A stretch of 64,000 nt of DNA from Gallibacterium genomosp. 1 (GTDB taxonomy: Bacteria; Pseudomonadota; Gammaproteobacteria; Enterobacterales; Pasteurellaceae): positions 38,593-102,592 of the forward strand of contig NZ_JPXX01000003.1 in assembly GCF_000771875.1 (NCBI RefSeq), in the 5' to 3' direction. Both the position numbers and the translations under genes were made by a program. Positions 10,535-20,924 of this stretch are shown piece by piece (the first letter of the stretch is position 1; every line of letters begins with the position of its first letter). The notes under the pieces are model-generated. The model was not told the DNA's origin. It ran no database searches and was given only the letters and a program-made list of their open reading frames with translations.

Positions 10535-13516
10535 ATGAAAAGAATGTTAATTAACGCCACGCAAAAAGAAGAGTTGCGTGTCGCTTTAGTTGATGGTCAG
10601 CGACTGTTTGACCTAGATATTGAATCACCTGGACACGAACAAAAGAAAGCTAATATCTATAAGGGAAGAATTACTCGTGTTGAACCTAGTTTAGAAGCTG
10701 CATTTGTTGATTATGGTGCAGAAAGGCACGGTTTCCTTCCTCTCAAAGAAATTGCTCGAGAATATTTTCCGGAAGGTTATGTTTATCAAGGAAGACCGAA
10801 TATTCGTGATATTTTGCAGGAAGGGCAGGAAGTTATTGTTCAAGTCAGTAAAGAAGAGCGAGGAAATAAAGGCGCAGCTTTAACGACTTTTGTATCTTTG
10901 GCGGGTAGTTATTTGGTGATTATGCCGAATAATCCACGAGCCGGTGGTATTTCTCGTCGTATTGAAGGTGATGAGCGTTTAGAACTTAAAGAATCACTGA
11001 GTTCTTTAGAAGTACCGGAAGGTGTCGGGCTTATCGTCCGTACTGCTGGAGTGGGGCGTTCTCCAGAAGAGTTGCAATGGGATTTGCACGTGCTGCTTCA
11101 TCATTGGGAAGCCATTAAACAGGCTTCGGAATCTCGTCCTGCACCGTTCTTGATCCATCAGGAAAGTGATGTCATTGTGCGTGCGATTCGTGATTACTTG
11201 CGTCGTGATATTGGTGAAATTTTAATTGATAGCCGTAAGGTTTTCGATAAAGTTAAAGAACATATTAAATTGGTTCGTCCTGATTTTATTAATCGTGTCA
11301 AACTTTATCAGGGTGAAGTGCCTTTATTTAGTCATTTCCAGATTGAGTCTCAAATTGAATCAGCATTCCAACGAGAAGTACAATTGCCTTCAGGCGGTTC
11401 CATTGTTATTGATGTAACAGAGGCATTGACAGCAATTGATATTAATTCTGCCCGTTCTACTCGAGGTGGAGATATTGAAGAAACAGCATTGAATACAAAC
11501 TTGGAAGCAGCCGATGAGATCGCACGTCAGTTGCGTTTGCGTGATTTAGGTGGCTTAATTGTTATTGACTTCATTGATATGACACCGGCTCGTCATCAAC
11601 GTGAAGTGGAAAATAGAATGCGTGAGGCAGTGCGCCAAGATCGTGCCAGAATCCAAATTAGTCGTATTTCTCGTTTTGGATTATTGGAAATGTCTCGTCA
11701 GCGTTTAAGCCCTTCGCTTAATGAATCGACACATCATATTTGTCCTCGTTGTCAGGGTACAGGTAAAGTGCGTGATAATGAATCATTGTCACTTTCCATT
11801 TTGCGTTTGTTGGAAGAGGAAGCGTTAAAAGAACATACTAAACAGGTGCATACAATTGTACCGGTAAAAATTGCAACTTATTTGTTAAACGAAAAACGTA
11901 AAGCAATTACTGATATCGAAAAACGCCACAATGTTCAAATTGTTGTAGTGCCTCACGAACAAATGGAAACCCCTCATTTCTCGGTGTTCCGCTTGCGTGA
12001 TGGGGAAGATAATCACACTTTAAGTTATAACTTGGCGAAACTTCACGATATTCAAGAAGATGCAGATAGTGAAGAATCATTGCTCAATCGTACAATTGAT
12101 CTTTCCAATAGTACGACAGCTAATCCGGCAGCTGAAGTGGCTGCGGTGGAGATTACTATTTCTGAGCCGGCACCATTAGTGAAAAAAGAAGAAATTAAAG
12201 ATTCTTTATTAGCACGCATATGGAAAAAATTAAAAGCGTTTTTTGCTGATAATACGCAAGAGGAAAAAGAGAAACAGAATCGAAATCGTAATGGTAATAA
12301 ACGTCCTCGTCGCAACGATAAAGAGAACAATCGTCAGAAAGATAGACGTAATGAAGAGCGCCGTACTAAAGATGCTTCTAATACTTCAAACAAGGAAGAG
12401 CTTAAGCGGACAAAACGCGCTAATCGCAAAGCGGTGGATGAAGCGCCAGACTCTGTTTCGGTAGCGAAGAAAGCGGATGAAACCAAGGAAAATAGTAAAG
12501 AACAGCAGATTGCGTCACGTCGCCAACGTCGTGATTTACGTAAGAAAGTTCGTTTATCTGAAAATAATCCGCAGCTTAATGCTAATAGAGAAGGAAATAG
12601 TGTTGAAAAAACGGTTGAATCGGAGGATGTTTCTCAAGTTTCTATTGAAAAAATGGAAATAAACAATGTCACTGAGGTTGTTAAGGAAAATAGTGGCGTA
12701 ACAACAGTTATACAAGAAAAAAATGAGCAGATACAAGACGATAAGCAAAAAATACAATCTCAGCTTTTAGAAGAGAAGAGTGAAACGGTAGCGGAAAATG
12801 CCCATACAGAGGATGCGGAAGAGAATGAAATCTGTCATCGTGAAAATAATCGTACCCGTCGTTTACCGCGTCATTTACGAATGAACAGTCGCAGACGTCG
12901 TCATTATCAAGAAACTGTTTCCCCAATGCCATTGTTTATGGCGGTAGCCTCACCGGAATTAGCAAGTGGAAAAATTCATTTACCATTTGTGAACCGCATA
13001 GAAAAAGAGAAAAATAATAACTTTGTTTCTGTTGATGAAATGCTTGAACAGCAAAAACAACATAAAAATGACACTTTAGTACCAGTAATTTCAGCAGTGG
13101 AGAGTAGAGAAAGCAACCCTCGTCCGTTGGAAGCTGTGTTGACAATGGAAGCGAACGGTAAGGAAGCAAAATCAAAACCAAACAGCAGCATTAATCAAGC
13201 GATGCAAGCCGAACAGGCAGCAGTTCGATATGGGACAATGGAGCAATCATCTGCTGTTTCAGAGGAGAAAAAAGAAGATAAGATAAAGCCTTATTTGTCT
13301 GATTATCGATTTGATGGTCGTTTAGGTACATTTTCAGCGGTACATCATATTAAGGCAGGGATGACATTAGCGCAGGCTGATGAGTTGCCAACGATGCTAT
13401 TAAATATTGTTGAATGGAAAGGTTCACGTTATAGCTTTAGAGGTCGTGGCGCAGCAGGCTATCATACTGCTATTGATCACGCTACTGTGGAGCCGACACA
13501 AGCAAAAGCTGAATAG
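10535..13516 (+). CDS. rne: Ribonuclease E
   Basis: Endonuclease that starts mRNA decay and processes rRNA and tRNA, scaffold of the degradosome at the inner membrane. The catalytic half has the S1 domain (about 35-120), the DNase I-like site ([22 protein letters not shown] and IVIDFIDM, with the metal-binding Asp residues) and the zinc link CPRCQGTG near 404-410. The C-terminal half (about 530-993) is disordered, first Lys/Arg-rich, then acidic, then an arginine-rich stretch [19 protein letters not shown], typical of RNA-binding scaffold regions. The extreme C-terminus ([15 protein letters not shown]...) may be a partner-binding micro-domain. Long leader upstream, terminator downstream. Confidence 0.97.
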   Translation: MKRMLINATQKEELRVALVDGQRLFDLDIESPGHEQKKANIYKGRITRVEPSLEAAFVDYGAERHGFLPLKEIAREYFPEGYVYQGRPNIRDILQEGQEVIVQVSKEERGNKGAALTTFVSLAGSYLVIMPNNPRAGGISRRIEGDERLELKESLSSLEVPEGVGLIVRTAGVGRSPEELQWDLHVLLHHWEAIKQASESRPAPFLIHQESDVIVRAIRDYLRRDIGEILIDSRKVFDKVKEHIKLVRPDFINRVKLYQGEVPLFSHFQIESQIESAFQREVQLPSGGSIVIDVTEALTAIDINSARSTRGGDIEETALNTNLEAADEIARQLRLRDLGGLIVIDFIDMTPARHQREVENRMREAVRQDRARIQISRISRFGLLEMSRQRLSPSLNESTHHICPRCQGTGKVRDNESLSLSILRLLEEEALKEHTKQVHTIVPVKIATYLLNEKRKAITDIEKRHNVQIVVVPHEQMETPHFSVFRLRDGEDNHTLSYNLAKLHDIQEDADSEESLLNRTIDLSNSTTANPAAEVAAVEITISEPAPLVKKEEIKDSLLARIWKKLKAFFADNTQEEKEKQNRNRNGNKRPRRNDKENNRQKDRRNEERRTKDASNTSNKEELKRTKRANRKAVDEAPDSVSVAKKADETKENSKEQQIASRRQRRDLRKKVRLSENNPQLNANREGNSVEKTVESEDVSQVSIEKMEINNVTEVVKENSGVTTVIQEKNEQIQDDKQKIQSQLLEEKSETVAENAHTEDAEENEICHRENNRTRRLPRHLRMNSRRRRHYQETVSPMPLFMAVASPELASGKIHLPFVNRIEKEKNNNFVSVDEMLEQQKQHKNDTLVPVISAVESRESNPRPLEAVLTMEANGKEAKSKPNSSINQAMQAEQAAVRYGTMEQSSAVSEEKKEDKIKPYLSDYRFDGRLGTFSAVHHIKAGMTLAQADELPTMLLNIVEWKGSRYSFRGRGAAGYHTAIDHATVEPTQAKAE

Positions 13517-13535
13517 ATAATCAGAAAAATCATAG

Positions 13536-13571
13536 AGCCATACAAGTTTGTCGCTTGTATGGCTTTTTTAT
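13536..13571 (+). terminator. rne terminator
   Basis: GCCATACAAG pairs with CTTGTATGGC around a 7-base loop, followed by TTTTTTATTT. It lies 20 bp after the rne stop and can also serve the convergent fthC gene. Confidence 0.9.
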
Positions 13572-13595
13572 TTGGATAGAAAATTAAGAAATGAA

Positions 13596-14204
13596 TTAAA
13601 CGGCTAAAATTTCAAATAAAGGCATATCCCAATCTTCGGTCGGAATATGTTCAACTTGTTGGCAATGGTGAGCTAATCCTATCGGTAGAAAAGGTTTATT
13701 TTGCCAATTTTCAAGAGTTCTATCATAAAAACCGCCTCCCATTCCAAGACGATTTTTTTTCAGATCAAAAGCGACTAAAGGGGTAAAAATAATATCCAAT
13801 CGATCAGGGGGTAAAACTTGTCTGACATCTAATTCCGGTTCAAGAATATTAAATTTATTTTTAACAAGTTTTGTTGTTGGCGTGTAAGAAAGAAATAATA
13901 GATTCCCTTTGCTAAAAGGGTGTAATACCGGTAAATAGAGACAGTAACCCTGCTGCCATAATGTTTTAATTAAATAACTCGTTGAGATTTCCCCATCAAA
14001 AGATAAATAAACTGCAATATTTTTTACGTTTAAAGGCGCTAGAAAATCCATAGCAACTTTTGCAACTTTCTGTTCAGCCATTGTCTGTTGTTGTAAAGTT
14101 AATGAGGAACGTCTTTGACGAATAAATCTTCTCAACTGTTGTCGTTGATATGATTTATTTGCAGATATATCAATAGAGGATTGAAGAGTCATTGTTTGTT
14201 TCAA
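13596..14204 (-). CDS. fthC: 5-formyltetrahydrofolate cyclo-ligase
   Basis: Converts 5-formyl-THF to 5,10-methenyl-THF with ATP (ygfA in older naming). The 202-residue protein has the family's C-terminal signature GMGGGFYDRTL and the substrate-loop PPDRLDIIFTPLVAFD. It starts only about 8 bases after the 3' end of the 6S RNA gene on the same strand, so both may come from one transcript, as in the E. coli ssrS-ygfA unit. Confidence 0.93.
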   Translation of the reverse strand: MKQTMTLQSSIDISANKSYQRQQLRRFIRQRRSSLTLQQQTMAEQKVAKVAMDFLAPLNVKNIAVYLSFDGEISTSYLIKTLWQQGYCLYLPVLHPFSKGNLLFLSYTPTTKLVKNKFNILEPELDVRQVLPPDRLDIIFTPLVAFDLKKNRLGMGGGFYDRTLENWQNKPFLPIGLAHHCQQVEHIPTEDWDMPLFEILAV

Positions 14205-14212
14205 TTTAATTA

Positions 14213-14388
14213 GAAACCCAAGGTGCCGGTGTGGGTGATCGGTCCTTGAACCCTACGGTTCAAGGGAGTCAGTCTTACAATCATTAGGCTTCTTGATAAC
14301 AAGCATGCTCACCGACTGTAGGTAACCAACTCTAAAAAATATCAGTATCGGCTCAGGGACGTAACCCATTGTCGAACACCCCAGGTTG
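14213..14388 (-). ncRNA. ssrS: 6S RNA
   Basis: Small RNA that mimics an open promoter and binds sigma-70 RNA polymerase in stationary phase. Read on the minus strand the region contains CCCTGAGCCGATA, GGTGAGCATGCTT, AGAAGCCTAATGA and CCTTGAACC-GTA-GGGTTCAAGG in the same order and spacing as E. coli 6S RNA, and its two ends pair. The location between zapA and the formyl-THF cyclo-ligase gene matches the known synteny. A TATTAT at 14391-14396 region (minus strand) is a suitable -10. The ends are estimated to within a few bases. Confidence 0.93.
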
Positions 14389-14458
14389 AGAATAATAGTA
14401 CCTTAAATTTTTTAATTTGCCTAGTCAGAGATTAGAATTTCTTGTTTTAAATCAGATT

Positions 14459-14761
14459 TTATTTTCTGGTAGGCATATTAGATAAAATAGTGCTTAAAGA
14501 ATGTTCTATTTGTTCAATTTTATTGTTGATTAAATATTCTCGTTCAGAATTTTGCTGTTGCTGAGTTAATAATTCATAGCATAAATTTAAACCAACAATA
14601 GTGAGCGCTTTATCCAATTGAATAATTCCGGTGCGATTTTTTAATTCAGAAACCTTTTTTTCTAAAACCTCAGCTGCTTCTCTTAATGCCTGTTGTTGAT
14701 CTTCCGGGCAGCTTAAACGCAGATTTTGACCAAAAATATACAAATCAATATTTTTAGACAT
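14459..14761 (-). CDS. zapA: Cell division protein ZapA
   Basis: Small coiled-coil protein that bundles FtsZ at the division ring. The 100 residues have an N-terminal globular part (KNIDLYIFGQNLRLSCPED) and a long C-terminal helix from about residue 55 on, the expected ZapA build. It is upstream of ssrS on the same strand, as in E. coli, and diverges from ygfB. Confidence 0.92.
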   Translation of the reverse strand: MSKNIDLYIFGQNLRLSCPEDQQQALREAAEVLEKKVSELKNRTGIIQLDKALTIVGLNLCYELLTQQQQNSEREYLINNKIEQIEHSLSTILSNMPTRK

Positions 14762-14887
14762 AAAAGACCTCTTAGATAAATAATAAAATTATAGAAATGG
14801 CGGTATTATGCCATAGCAAATAAGTTTCGTCATAGATTATTGGTGGATATATAAGGTTGGTGATAGAATGACAACATTTACGATCAG

Positions 14888-15454
14888 ATGGAATATAGAA
14901 TGGTTGCAATAACAGCTCAACAACTGAACAATGAATTAAAACAGGCAGGCATAGCCTTAAACGGTGTTGAATTACACGGGCTTTTAAGCGGATTTATCTG
15001 TGGCGGTATTAGAGATGAAAGTTGGAAAACCTTGCTTTATAAATTTACTAATGATGATCACGCTTACCCTATTCAATTATTAACAAAGATCACGGAACTT
15101 TATCAAGCACTACAGAAAAATTTAGCTGATATTACAGAATTTGAGTTTGATCTTGATTTAGGCGAGTCAGGCGATGTTTTCCAAAATATCAATGCATTAA
15201 GTGAATGGAGTAATCATTTTTTACTCGGCTTAGGATTAGCTCAACCAAATTTACAGCAAGAAAAACAAGAAGATATTATTGAAGCAATATCTGATTTACG
15301 TGAAATTTGCCAACTTGGCTATGAAGACGGTGATGATGAAGAGGGGCTGGAACAAGCTTTTGAAGAGATTGTTGAGTATTTAAGAACGATTGCAATGCTG
15401 TTCTATTCCCATTTTGGTCAGGCTCAGGTAACAATGCACCAAACTGTGCATTAA
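14888..15454 (+). CDS. ygfB: UPF0149 family protein YgfB
   Basis: All-helical, acidic protein of unknown function in the YecA/YgfB family. The motif GVELHGLLSGFICGG (about 22-36) and the C-terminal acidic stretch YEDGDDEEGLEQAFEEIVEYLR are the family hallmarks. The start is uncertain: ATG at 14888 gives 188 residues, ATG at 14900 gives 184; neither has a strong ribosome site. It begins the ygfB-pepP-ubiH-ubiI string and ends 11 bp before pepP. Confidence 0.88.
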   Translation: MEYRMVAITAQQLNNELKQAGIALNGVELHGLLSGFICGGIRDESWKTLLYKFTNDDHAYPIQLLTKITELYQALQKNLADITEFEFDLDLGESGDVFQNINALSEWSNHFLLGLGLAQPNLQQEKQEDIIEAISDLREICQLGYEDGDDEEGLEQAFEEIVEYLRTIAMLFYSHFGQAQVTMHQTVH

Positions 15455-15465
15455 GGAAGAATTTG

Positions 15466-16803
15466 ATGGATTTAAGTTATATGGCAGAAATGCCGAAAGA
15501 AGAGTTTCAGCAACGGCGTCAGCGTGTATTGGAACAAATGTCGGATAACAGCGCTCTTATTCTGTTTTCAAGTTTGGAGTGTAAGCGGAATGCGGATACT
15601 ACCTACCCGTTTCGTCAAGACAGTTACTTTTGGTATTTAACCGGATTTAACGAACCGGATTCAGTGTTATTGTTGAAAAAGAGCAATAACGAACAGCACG
15701 CTATGCTGTTTTTGCGCCCGTCCGATCCATTAATGGAAACTTGGAACGGACGCCGTTTGGGGGTAGAGAGGGCTACAACAGAGCTGAATTTGGATGCTGC
15801 TTTTTCGATTGAAGATTTGCAACAACAACTACCGTTGTTATTAAACGGCACACAAACACTCTATTATGCGCAAGAAGTTCAGGCTTGGGGTGATGAAGTT
15901 GTGCGTCAGACATTGTCTTTAATGCGTGCTAAACAGCGTCAGGGATTGCGCGTACCATTGACACAAATTTGCTGGCGTCCAATTTTAGATGAAATGCGTC
16001 TATTTAAGTCAGAAAACGAAATTCGTTTAATGCAGCAAGCAGGGCAAATTTCAGCATTGGCACATATGCGTGCAATGAAACAGGCTCGTCCGCAGCGGTT
16101 TGAATATGAATTGGCAAGCGAATTGTTGCACGAATTTAACCGTTTCGGTGCGAGATCTGAATCTTTCGGATCGATTGTTGCAAGCGGTGATAATGCCTGT
16201 ATTTTGCACTATACAGAAAATGATCGCTTAATGCAGGACGGTGATTTAGTGTTAATTGATGCCGGTTGTGAATTTGCTATGTATGCCGGCGATATTAGCA
16301 GAACTTTCCCGGTGAACGGCAAATTCAGTCAAGCACAGCGAGAGGTTTATCAAATTGTGCTTGACGCACAAAAACGAGCGATAGAATTGTTGGTTAATGG
16401 CAGCTCCATCAAGCATGCGAATGATGAAGTGTTGAAAATTAAGGTTGCAGGCTTGGCTAAATTAGGCATTTTATCCGGTGAGGTAGAGCAGTTAATCGCA
16501 GATAAAGCCTATTTACGCTTTTATATGCACGGTTTAGGACATTGGCTCGGATTGGATGTTCACGATGTTGGTGAATATGGTGAAAATCGTAGTCGTAAGC
16601 TAGAACCAGGAATGGTAATAACAGTTGAGCCGGGGTTATACATTCCTAATGAGGAAGATATTCCGCAAGCTTATCGAGGAATTGGCGTTCGTATTGAAGA
16701 TGATCTTCTGATTACAGAGTATGGTAATAAAGTGTTAACTGCTGCTGTACCAAAAGAGATAGATGAAATCGAAGCCTTAATGGCAGCTACTAACAAGGAT
16801 TGA
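15466..16803 (+). CDS. pepP: Xaa-Pro aminopeptidase P
   Basis: Dimanganese peptidase that removes an N-terminal residue next to proline. The C-terminal pita-bread domain has the metal ligands in LIDAGCEFAMYAGDISRTF (two Asp), HGLGHWLGLDVHD (His), TVEPGLY (Glu) and VRIEDD (Glu). ATG at 15466 has AAGGAAG 6 bases ahead and is preferred to the TTG at 15463; product 445 residues. ubiH starts 2 bases after its stop. Confidence 0.95.
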   Translation: MDLSYMAEMPKEEFQQRRQRVLEQMSDNSALILFSSLECKRNADTTYPFRQDSYFWYLTGFNEPDSVLLLKKSNNEQHAMLFLRPSDPLMETWNGRRLGVERATTELNLDAAFSIEDLQQQLPLLLNGTQTLYYAQEVQAWGDEVVRQTLSLMRAKQRQGLRVPLTQICWRPILDEMRLFKSENEIRLMQQAGQISALAHMRAMKQARPQRFEYELASELLHEFNRFGARSESFGSIVASGDNACILHYTENDRLMQDGDLVLIDAGCEFAMYAGDISRTFPVNGKFSQAQREVYQIVLDAQKRAIELLVNGSSIKHANDEVLKIKVAGLAKLGILSGEVEQLIADKAYLRFYMHGLGHWLGLDVHDVGEYGENRSRKLEPGMVITVEPGLYIPNEEDIPQAYRGIGVRIEDDLLITEYGNKVLTAAVPKEIDEIEALMAATNKD

Positions 16804-16805
16804 TT

Positions 16806-17993
16806 ATGCAACAACACTACGACGTGATCATTGGTGGTGGTGCAATGAATGGTTTGACGCTTGCGTTGGCGTTATCCCACTTTTCATTGCAGCGATTAAA
16901 AATTGCTGTGGTTGAAAAACGGTTGCAGCAGGAGCAACAAGGAGTTGGGTTTGATACTCGTTGTGTTGCTTTATCTGATGGGACTTGTCGTAAGTTAGCC
17001 AAAATTCCTTTTTCCGACCACTATTCATTGTGGGATAAAATATGTTCATTTGCGGAACCGATTAAACAAGTGCATATTTCTGAGCAGCACCATTCAGGCA
17101 TTGTCGAAATTAATGCTCAAGAGTTGCATTTGTCGCAAGTCGGTGCGGTTGTTCCATTAAGCGAAATGGGGTTAATGTTTAGCCAAGCGTTAAAGGCTCA
17201 ACAGAATATTGATTTTATTTGTCCGGATAGCATTGTTGAGTTACAAACATCAAAACAACAGATTTCCGTATTATTACAAAGTGGACAACAGCTAAGTGCA
17301 AAATTACTGGTCGCAGCGGATGGCAGTGATTCAAAAATTGCTGAATTGGCAAAGATTGCCACCGAAACGGTGCATAATTACCAACAAACAGCGATCATTG
17401 CTAATGTGAGAATTTCCAGCTCACATAACGGGCGAGCTTTTGAACGCTTTACGACACAAGGGCCAATTGCATTATTGCCGTTAGCGGACAAAATGATGTC
17501 ATTAGTGTTTTGTACGAAAGCGCCGGAACAGCTACTTAATATGAATGATGAACAATTCATATCGCATTTACAACAGCAGTTCGGTTGGCGTTTAGGTGCG
17601 TTTCAGGCTGTTAGTCGCCGTTATGCCTATCCATTAATGTTAAAACGGGCGACATCTTTTGTCGGAGATCGTATTGCGTTAGTCGGAAATGCAGCACAAA
17701 CACTGCACCCTGTGGCAGGGCAAGGCTTTAATTTAGGAATTCGTGATGTTTTTGCATTAGCGAAAATCGTGGCGGAAGCAGATGAGATCGGTTCGGCAGC
17801 AATGTTGCAACAGTATCAGCAGCAGCGCCTTGCCGATCAACAGCATATTATTGGCTTAACAGATAATTTAGTGCAAATTTTTAGTAATTCATTGTTACCG
17901 TTACAAATTTTGCGCAATTTGGGTTTAATTGGATTAAGTAGCTGCGCTTTATTACGAAATCGTTTTGTACAACCTACTTTGGGAAGAGTTTAA
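16806..17993 (+). CDS. ubiH: 2-octaprenyl-6-methoxyphenol hydroxylase UbiH
   Basis: FAD monooxygenase of ubiquinone synthesis. The 395 residues carry the Rossmann dinucleotide site (DVIIGGGAMNGLTLAL), the DG motif (VAADGSDSKIAE) and the second FAD motif RIALVGNAAQTLHPVAGQGF, the last diagnostic of the UbiH/UbiF/UbiI family. Choice of UbiH over its paralogues rests on the pepP-ubiH-ubiI gene order. ATG 16806 has AAGGA 6 bases ahead. Its stop overlaps the next start (TAATG). Confidence 0.9.
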   Translation: MQQHYDVIIGGGAMNGLTLALALSHFSLQRLKIAVVEKRLQQEQQGVGFDTRCVALSDGTCRKLAKIPFSDHYSLWDKICSFAEPIKQVHISEQHHSGIVEINAQELHLSQVGAVVPLSEMGLMFSQALKAQQNIDFICPDSIVELQTSKQQISVLLQSGQQLSAKLLVAADGSDSKIAELAKIATETVHNYQQTAIIANVRISSSHNGRAFERFTTQGPIALLPLADKMMSLVFCTKAPEQLLNMNDEQFISHLQQQFGWRLGAFQAVSRRYAYPLMLKRATSFVGDRIALVGNAAQTLHPVAGQGFNLGIRDVFALAKIVAEADEIGSAAMLQQYQQQRLADQQHIIGLTDNLVQIFSNSLLPLQILRNLGLIGLSSCALLRNRFVQPTLGRV

Positions 17994-19213
17994 TGAAAAC
18001 GTTCGATATTGTCGTCATTGGTGGCGGAATGGTTGGTTTGGCATTTGCACAGGCTCTAAAACAGAGTGCCTGTTCGATAGCTGTGATTGAGGCAAATAAT
18101 GCGGTATTTGACTTCTCTGATGTTGGTTATAGAGTAAGCGCATTAAATCTTTCTTCTGAAGCAATGTTGCGACAATTTGATGTTTGGCGACAGTTAAAAT
18201 CGTGGCGAGTAACTGCCTATGCAGAAATGCAGGTATGGGAAAAGGATAGCTTTGGACGAATAGATCTTAATACTGATCAACTTGGAGTTGAGCATCTAGG
18301 GCATATTGTGGAGAACCAATTGATTAGACAAGCGTTATATCAAGCGGTTATTTCCCAAAAAAATGCAGAAGTGATTGTTAGTAAACCGGTATCGTTGGGT
18401 ATTAATCAGGATAATGCAATTTTAGGCTTAGAAAATGGTGAAATTTTAGTAGCAAAATTAGTGGTTGGTGCAGATGGTGCTAATTCGTGGTTACGCCAAC
18501 AGGCAAATATTCCACTGGTTTTCCGTGATTATCAACATTCAGCTTTAGTATGTAATGTGGAAACGGAAGAACCTCATCAACAAATTTGTCGCCAAATTTT
18601 TTCTCCGGATTCCATTTTAGCCTTTTTGCCGTTACATCAGTCAAATTTAAGCTCGATAGTCTGGTCGCAGGATCCGGTGCAGGCAGAGGCTATGAAGAGT
18701 TGTGAACCGCAACAGTTTAATCGCTATTTAACTACAGCGTTTGATAATAGATTGGGGTTATGCAAGCTGGTAACGCAACGTAGTGTTTATCCACTTACAG
18801 CACGATTTGCTCGGCAATTTGCCTCACAGCGCATTGCTTTGGTGGGCGATGCGGCGCACACTATTCATCCACTTGCCGGTTTAGGCGTGAATTTAGGGTT
18901 TATGGATGCGTTGGCATTGGCGGAAGAGGTGGATAAACATTTAGCACAGGATAAAGATATCGGCAGTTATCGTCATTTACGTCATTATGAGCGTTGGCGT
19001 AAGGCGGAAGCATTAAAAATGTTGGCAGCAATGCAAGGTTTTAAGGATCTTTTTGCCGGTGAGCAGCCGTTAAAAAAATTGATACGAGGCGTGGGCTTAT
19101 CATTAACCAATCAATTGTCGCCGATTAAGCAGCAATTTATTCAGCAAGCAACCGGATTAAGTGGGGATTTGCCACAGCGGGTAAGGCAGTTAAATCTCTT
19201 TGATTTAGCTTGA
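17993..19213 (+). CDS. ubiI: Ubiquinone flavin monooxygenase, UbiI (VisC) type
   Basis: FAD-dependent hydroxylase of the ubiquinone pathway. The 406-residue protein has the N-terminal site IVVIGGGMVGLAFA, the DG motif GADGANSWLR and RIALVGDAAHTIHPLAGLG. Gene order pepP-ubiH-this gene matches E. coli ubiI (C5 hydroxylase), but sequence alone does not separate it cleanly from UbiF (C6), and one broad-range enzyme could do both jobs. It is translationally coupled to ubiH through a one-base overlap. Confidence 0.87.
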   Translation: MKTFDIVVIGGGMVGLAFAQALKQSACSIAVIEANNAVFDFSDVGYRVSALNLSSEAMLRQFDVWRQLKSWRVTAYAEMQVWEKDSFGRIDLNTDQLGVEHLGHIVENQLIRQALYQAVISQKNAEVIVSKPVSLGINQDNAILGLENGEILVAKLVVGADGANSWLRQQANIPLVFRDYQHSALVCNVETEEPHQQICRQIFSPDSILAFLPLHQSNLSSIVWSQDPVQAEAMKSCEPQQFNRYLTTAFDNRLGLCKLVTQRSVYPLTARFARQFASQRIALVGDAAHTIHPLAGLGVNLGFMDALALAEEVDKHLAQDKDIGSYRHLRHYERWRKAEALKMLAAMQGFKDLFAGEQPLKKLIRGVGLSLTNQLSPIKQQFIQQATGLSGDLPQRVRQLNLFDLA

Positions 19214-19235
19214 AATTTTGATCTGCTTCACATTT
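19214..19235 (+). promoter_or_regulatory. CRP site upstream of asnC-udp
   Basis: TTTGA-TCTGCT-TCACA with matching flanks gives 17 of 22 bases of the CRP consensus and 9 of 10 core bases. It begins one base after the ubiI stop and 135 bp before the asnC ATG. Control of udp by CRP is established in E. coli, which supports the call. Confidence 0.6.
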
Positions 19236-19369
19236 TTGTTGGAAGAATGGCAAGAAAATGGATTTTGTCTTGAAACAAATCAGCAACTCTCTTACCATTA
19301 GAAGAAATTTATTTTTTATATCGATAAATTATATATTATCTAATCATTTCATTACTTATAAGGCTGAAT

Positions 19370-19831
19370 ATGCAACCAGTTACCAATATTGATCATTTGG
19401 ATCAGCAGATTTTACGTGTGTTAACGCAAGACGCTCGTACTCCGTATGCGGAAATGGCGAAAAATTTCGGCGTTAGTCCGGGAACGATTCACGTTCGGGT
19501 CGAAAAGATGCGCCAGTCCGGTATTATTGAAGGCACAAAAGTTAAAATCAATGAAAGACGTTTAGGCTATGATGTTTGTTGTTTTATCGGCATTATCCTG
19601 AAAAGTGCGAAAGATTATGAAAAAGTGATCGCAAAACTGAAAGATTTTGATGAAGTGGTAGAGGCCTATTACACAACCGGAAATTATTCTATATTTATCA
19701 AGGTGATGACACATACTATCGAAGAGTTGCACCACGTGTTGGCAACGAAAATTCAACTGATTGATGAGATCCAATCGACTGAAACTTTGATCTCGATGCA
19801 AAATCCTATTCTCCGGGATATAAAACCATAA
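19370..19831 (+). CDS. asnC: Transcriptional regulator AsnC
   Basis: Lrp/AsnC-family regulator that responds to asparagine. The 153 residues have an N-terminal winged helix-turn-helix (TPYAEMAKNFGVSPGTIHVRVEKM) and the RAM sensor domain with LGYDVCCFIGIILKSAKDYE and EAYYTTGNYSIFIKVM, which match E. coli AsnC far better than Lrp. In relatives it sits divergently from asnA; here it is followed by udp after 27 bp and the upstream neighbour is ubiI. asnB in this window is a possible target. Confidence 0.92.
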   Translation: MQPVTNIDHLDQQILRVLTQDARTPYAEMAKNFGVSPGTIHVRVEKMRQSGIIEGTKVKINERRLGYDVCCFIGIILKSAKDYEKVIAKLKDFDEVVEAYYTTGNYSIFIKVMTHTIEELHHVLATKIQLIDEIQSTETLISMQNPILRDIKP

Positions 19832-19858
19832 CATACAAAAATAAAATAAGGAGGCTGT

Positions 19859-20617
19859 ATGTCTGATGTGTTTCATTTGGGCTTAAAGAAAACAGATTTG
19901 GATGGCGCTACCCTTGCCATTGTGCCGGGTGCACCGGAAAGAGTTCCTGTTATTGCTAAGCTGTTGGATAACCCTAAATTTTTAGTATCTACACGTGAAT
20001 TTACTTCGTGGCTAGGCTATTTGCACGGTAAAGCCGTGGTTGTTTGTTCTACCGGTATTGGTGGCCCATCGGTATCCATTGCTGTTGAAGAGTTGGCACA
20101 GCTTGGTGTGCGTACCTTTTTGCGTATCGGTACAACGGGAGCGATTCAACCGCATATTAATGTCGGTGATGTTCTGATCACAACCGGTGCGGTACGTTTG
20201 GATGGTGCAAGCCAACACTTTGCGCCGTTAGCGTATCCGGCAGTGGCGAATTTTGAATGTACCACCGCACTTTATCGTGCAGCGCAAGAATTAAATCCGA
20301 ATAAAACTTATGTCGGCATTACGGCTTCATCGGATACTTTCTATCCGGGGCAGGAGCGTTATGACACTTACAGCGGTAAAGTTTGGCGTAAGTTTGCCGG
20401 CTCTTTGAAGCAGTGGCAAGAGCTCAATGTGATGAATTTTGAAATGGAATCGGCAACGCTGTTTACAATGTGTTCAGCGTTAGGGTTACGAGCTGGTATG
20501 GTTGCAGGTGCAATTGTTAACCGCACACAACAGGAAATTCCTAATGAGGCAACAATGAAAGCGACAGAAGAAAATGCGGTGAAAATTGTTGTGAAAGCAG
20601 CGGAGTATCTTCTTTAA
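19859..20617 (+). CDS. udp: Uridine phosphorylase
   Basis: Cleaves uridine with phosphate to uracil and ribose-1-phosphate in pyrimidine salvage. The 252 residues have the phosphate/nucleoside site [20 protein letters not shown], the family signature near residues 66-82 ([16 protein letters not shown]) and the substrate-binding [18 protein letters not shown] precedes the ATG. It follows asnC by 27 bp, so the two are likely one unit. Confidence 0.95.
   Translation: MSDVFHLGLKKTDLDGATLAIVPGAPERVPVIAKLLDNPKFLVSTREFTSWLGYLHGKAVVVCSTGIGGPSVSIAVEELAQLGVRTFLRIGTTGAIQPHINVGDVLITTGAVRLDGASQHFAPLAYPAVANFECTTALYRAAQELNPNKTYVGITASSDTFYPGQERYDTYSGKVWRKFAGSLKQWQELNVMNFEMESATLFTMCSALGLRAGMVAGAIVNRTQQEIPNEATMKATEENAVKIVVKAAEYLL
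20264..20272 (-). repeat. Hin-type DNA uptake signal core
   Basis: ACCGCACTT inside udp, the reverse complement of the AAGTGCGGT uptake core. Confidence 0.65.
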
Positions 20618-20659
20618 TAAAAACTAAATTTAGTTTTAATAAAGATTAAAAATAATGAT

Positions 20660-20690
20660 AAAGACCTAGTTCAAAACTGGGTCTTTGATT
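20660..20690 (+). terminator. udp terminator
   Basis: AAAGACC...GGGTCTTT hairpin with further pairing of GTT and AAC in the stem, 43 bp after the udp stop, followed by a T-rich run. Confidence 0.8.
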
Positions 20691-20924
20691 TAATAAAAAT
20701 CTCAAATTAAAAATACTCCAATATTACAAATATCTTCTATTGTTCTCTGTCATCCGCCCTAATGTAGATAGAAAAATAAGTCATTGAAGGTTTGTCAACG
20801 ATCTATAAGATGTTCTTGTTATCTGATGTGAGCTTAAAATTAAATTATTTAGCACAAGGGAAGAAGTAAAAGCAATTAAATTGAGTGAACAATAAACAAC
20901 TATCCGTTTTTATCGTTCGCTTTC

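Noticed and set aside
12052..13191. Several short minus-strand ORFs opposite the rne scaffold
   Set aside because: Ser/Phe/Leu-rich mirror of Lys/Arg/Glu-rich low-complexity coding; no start signals.
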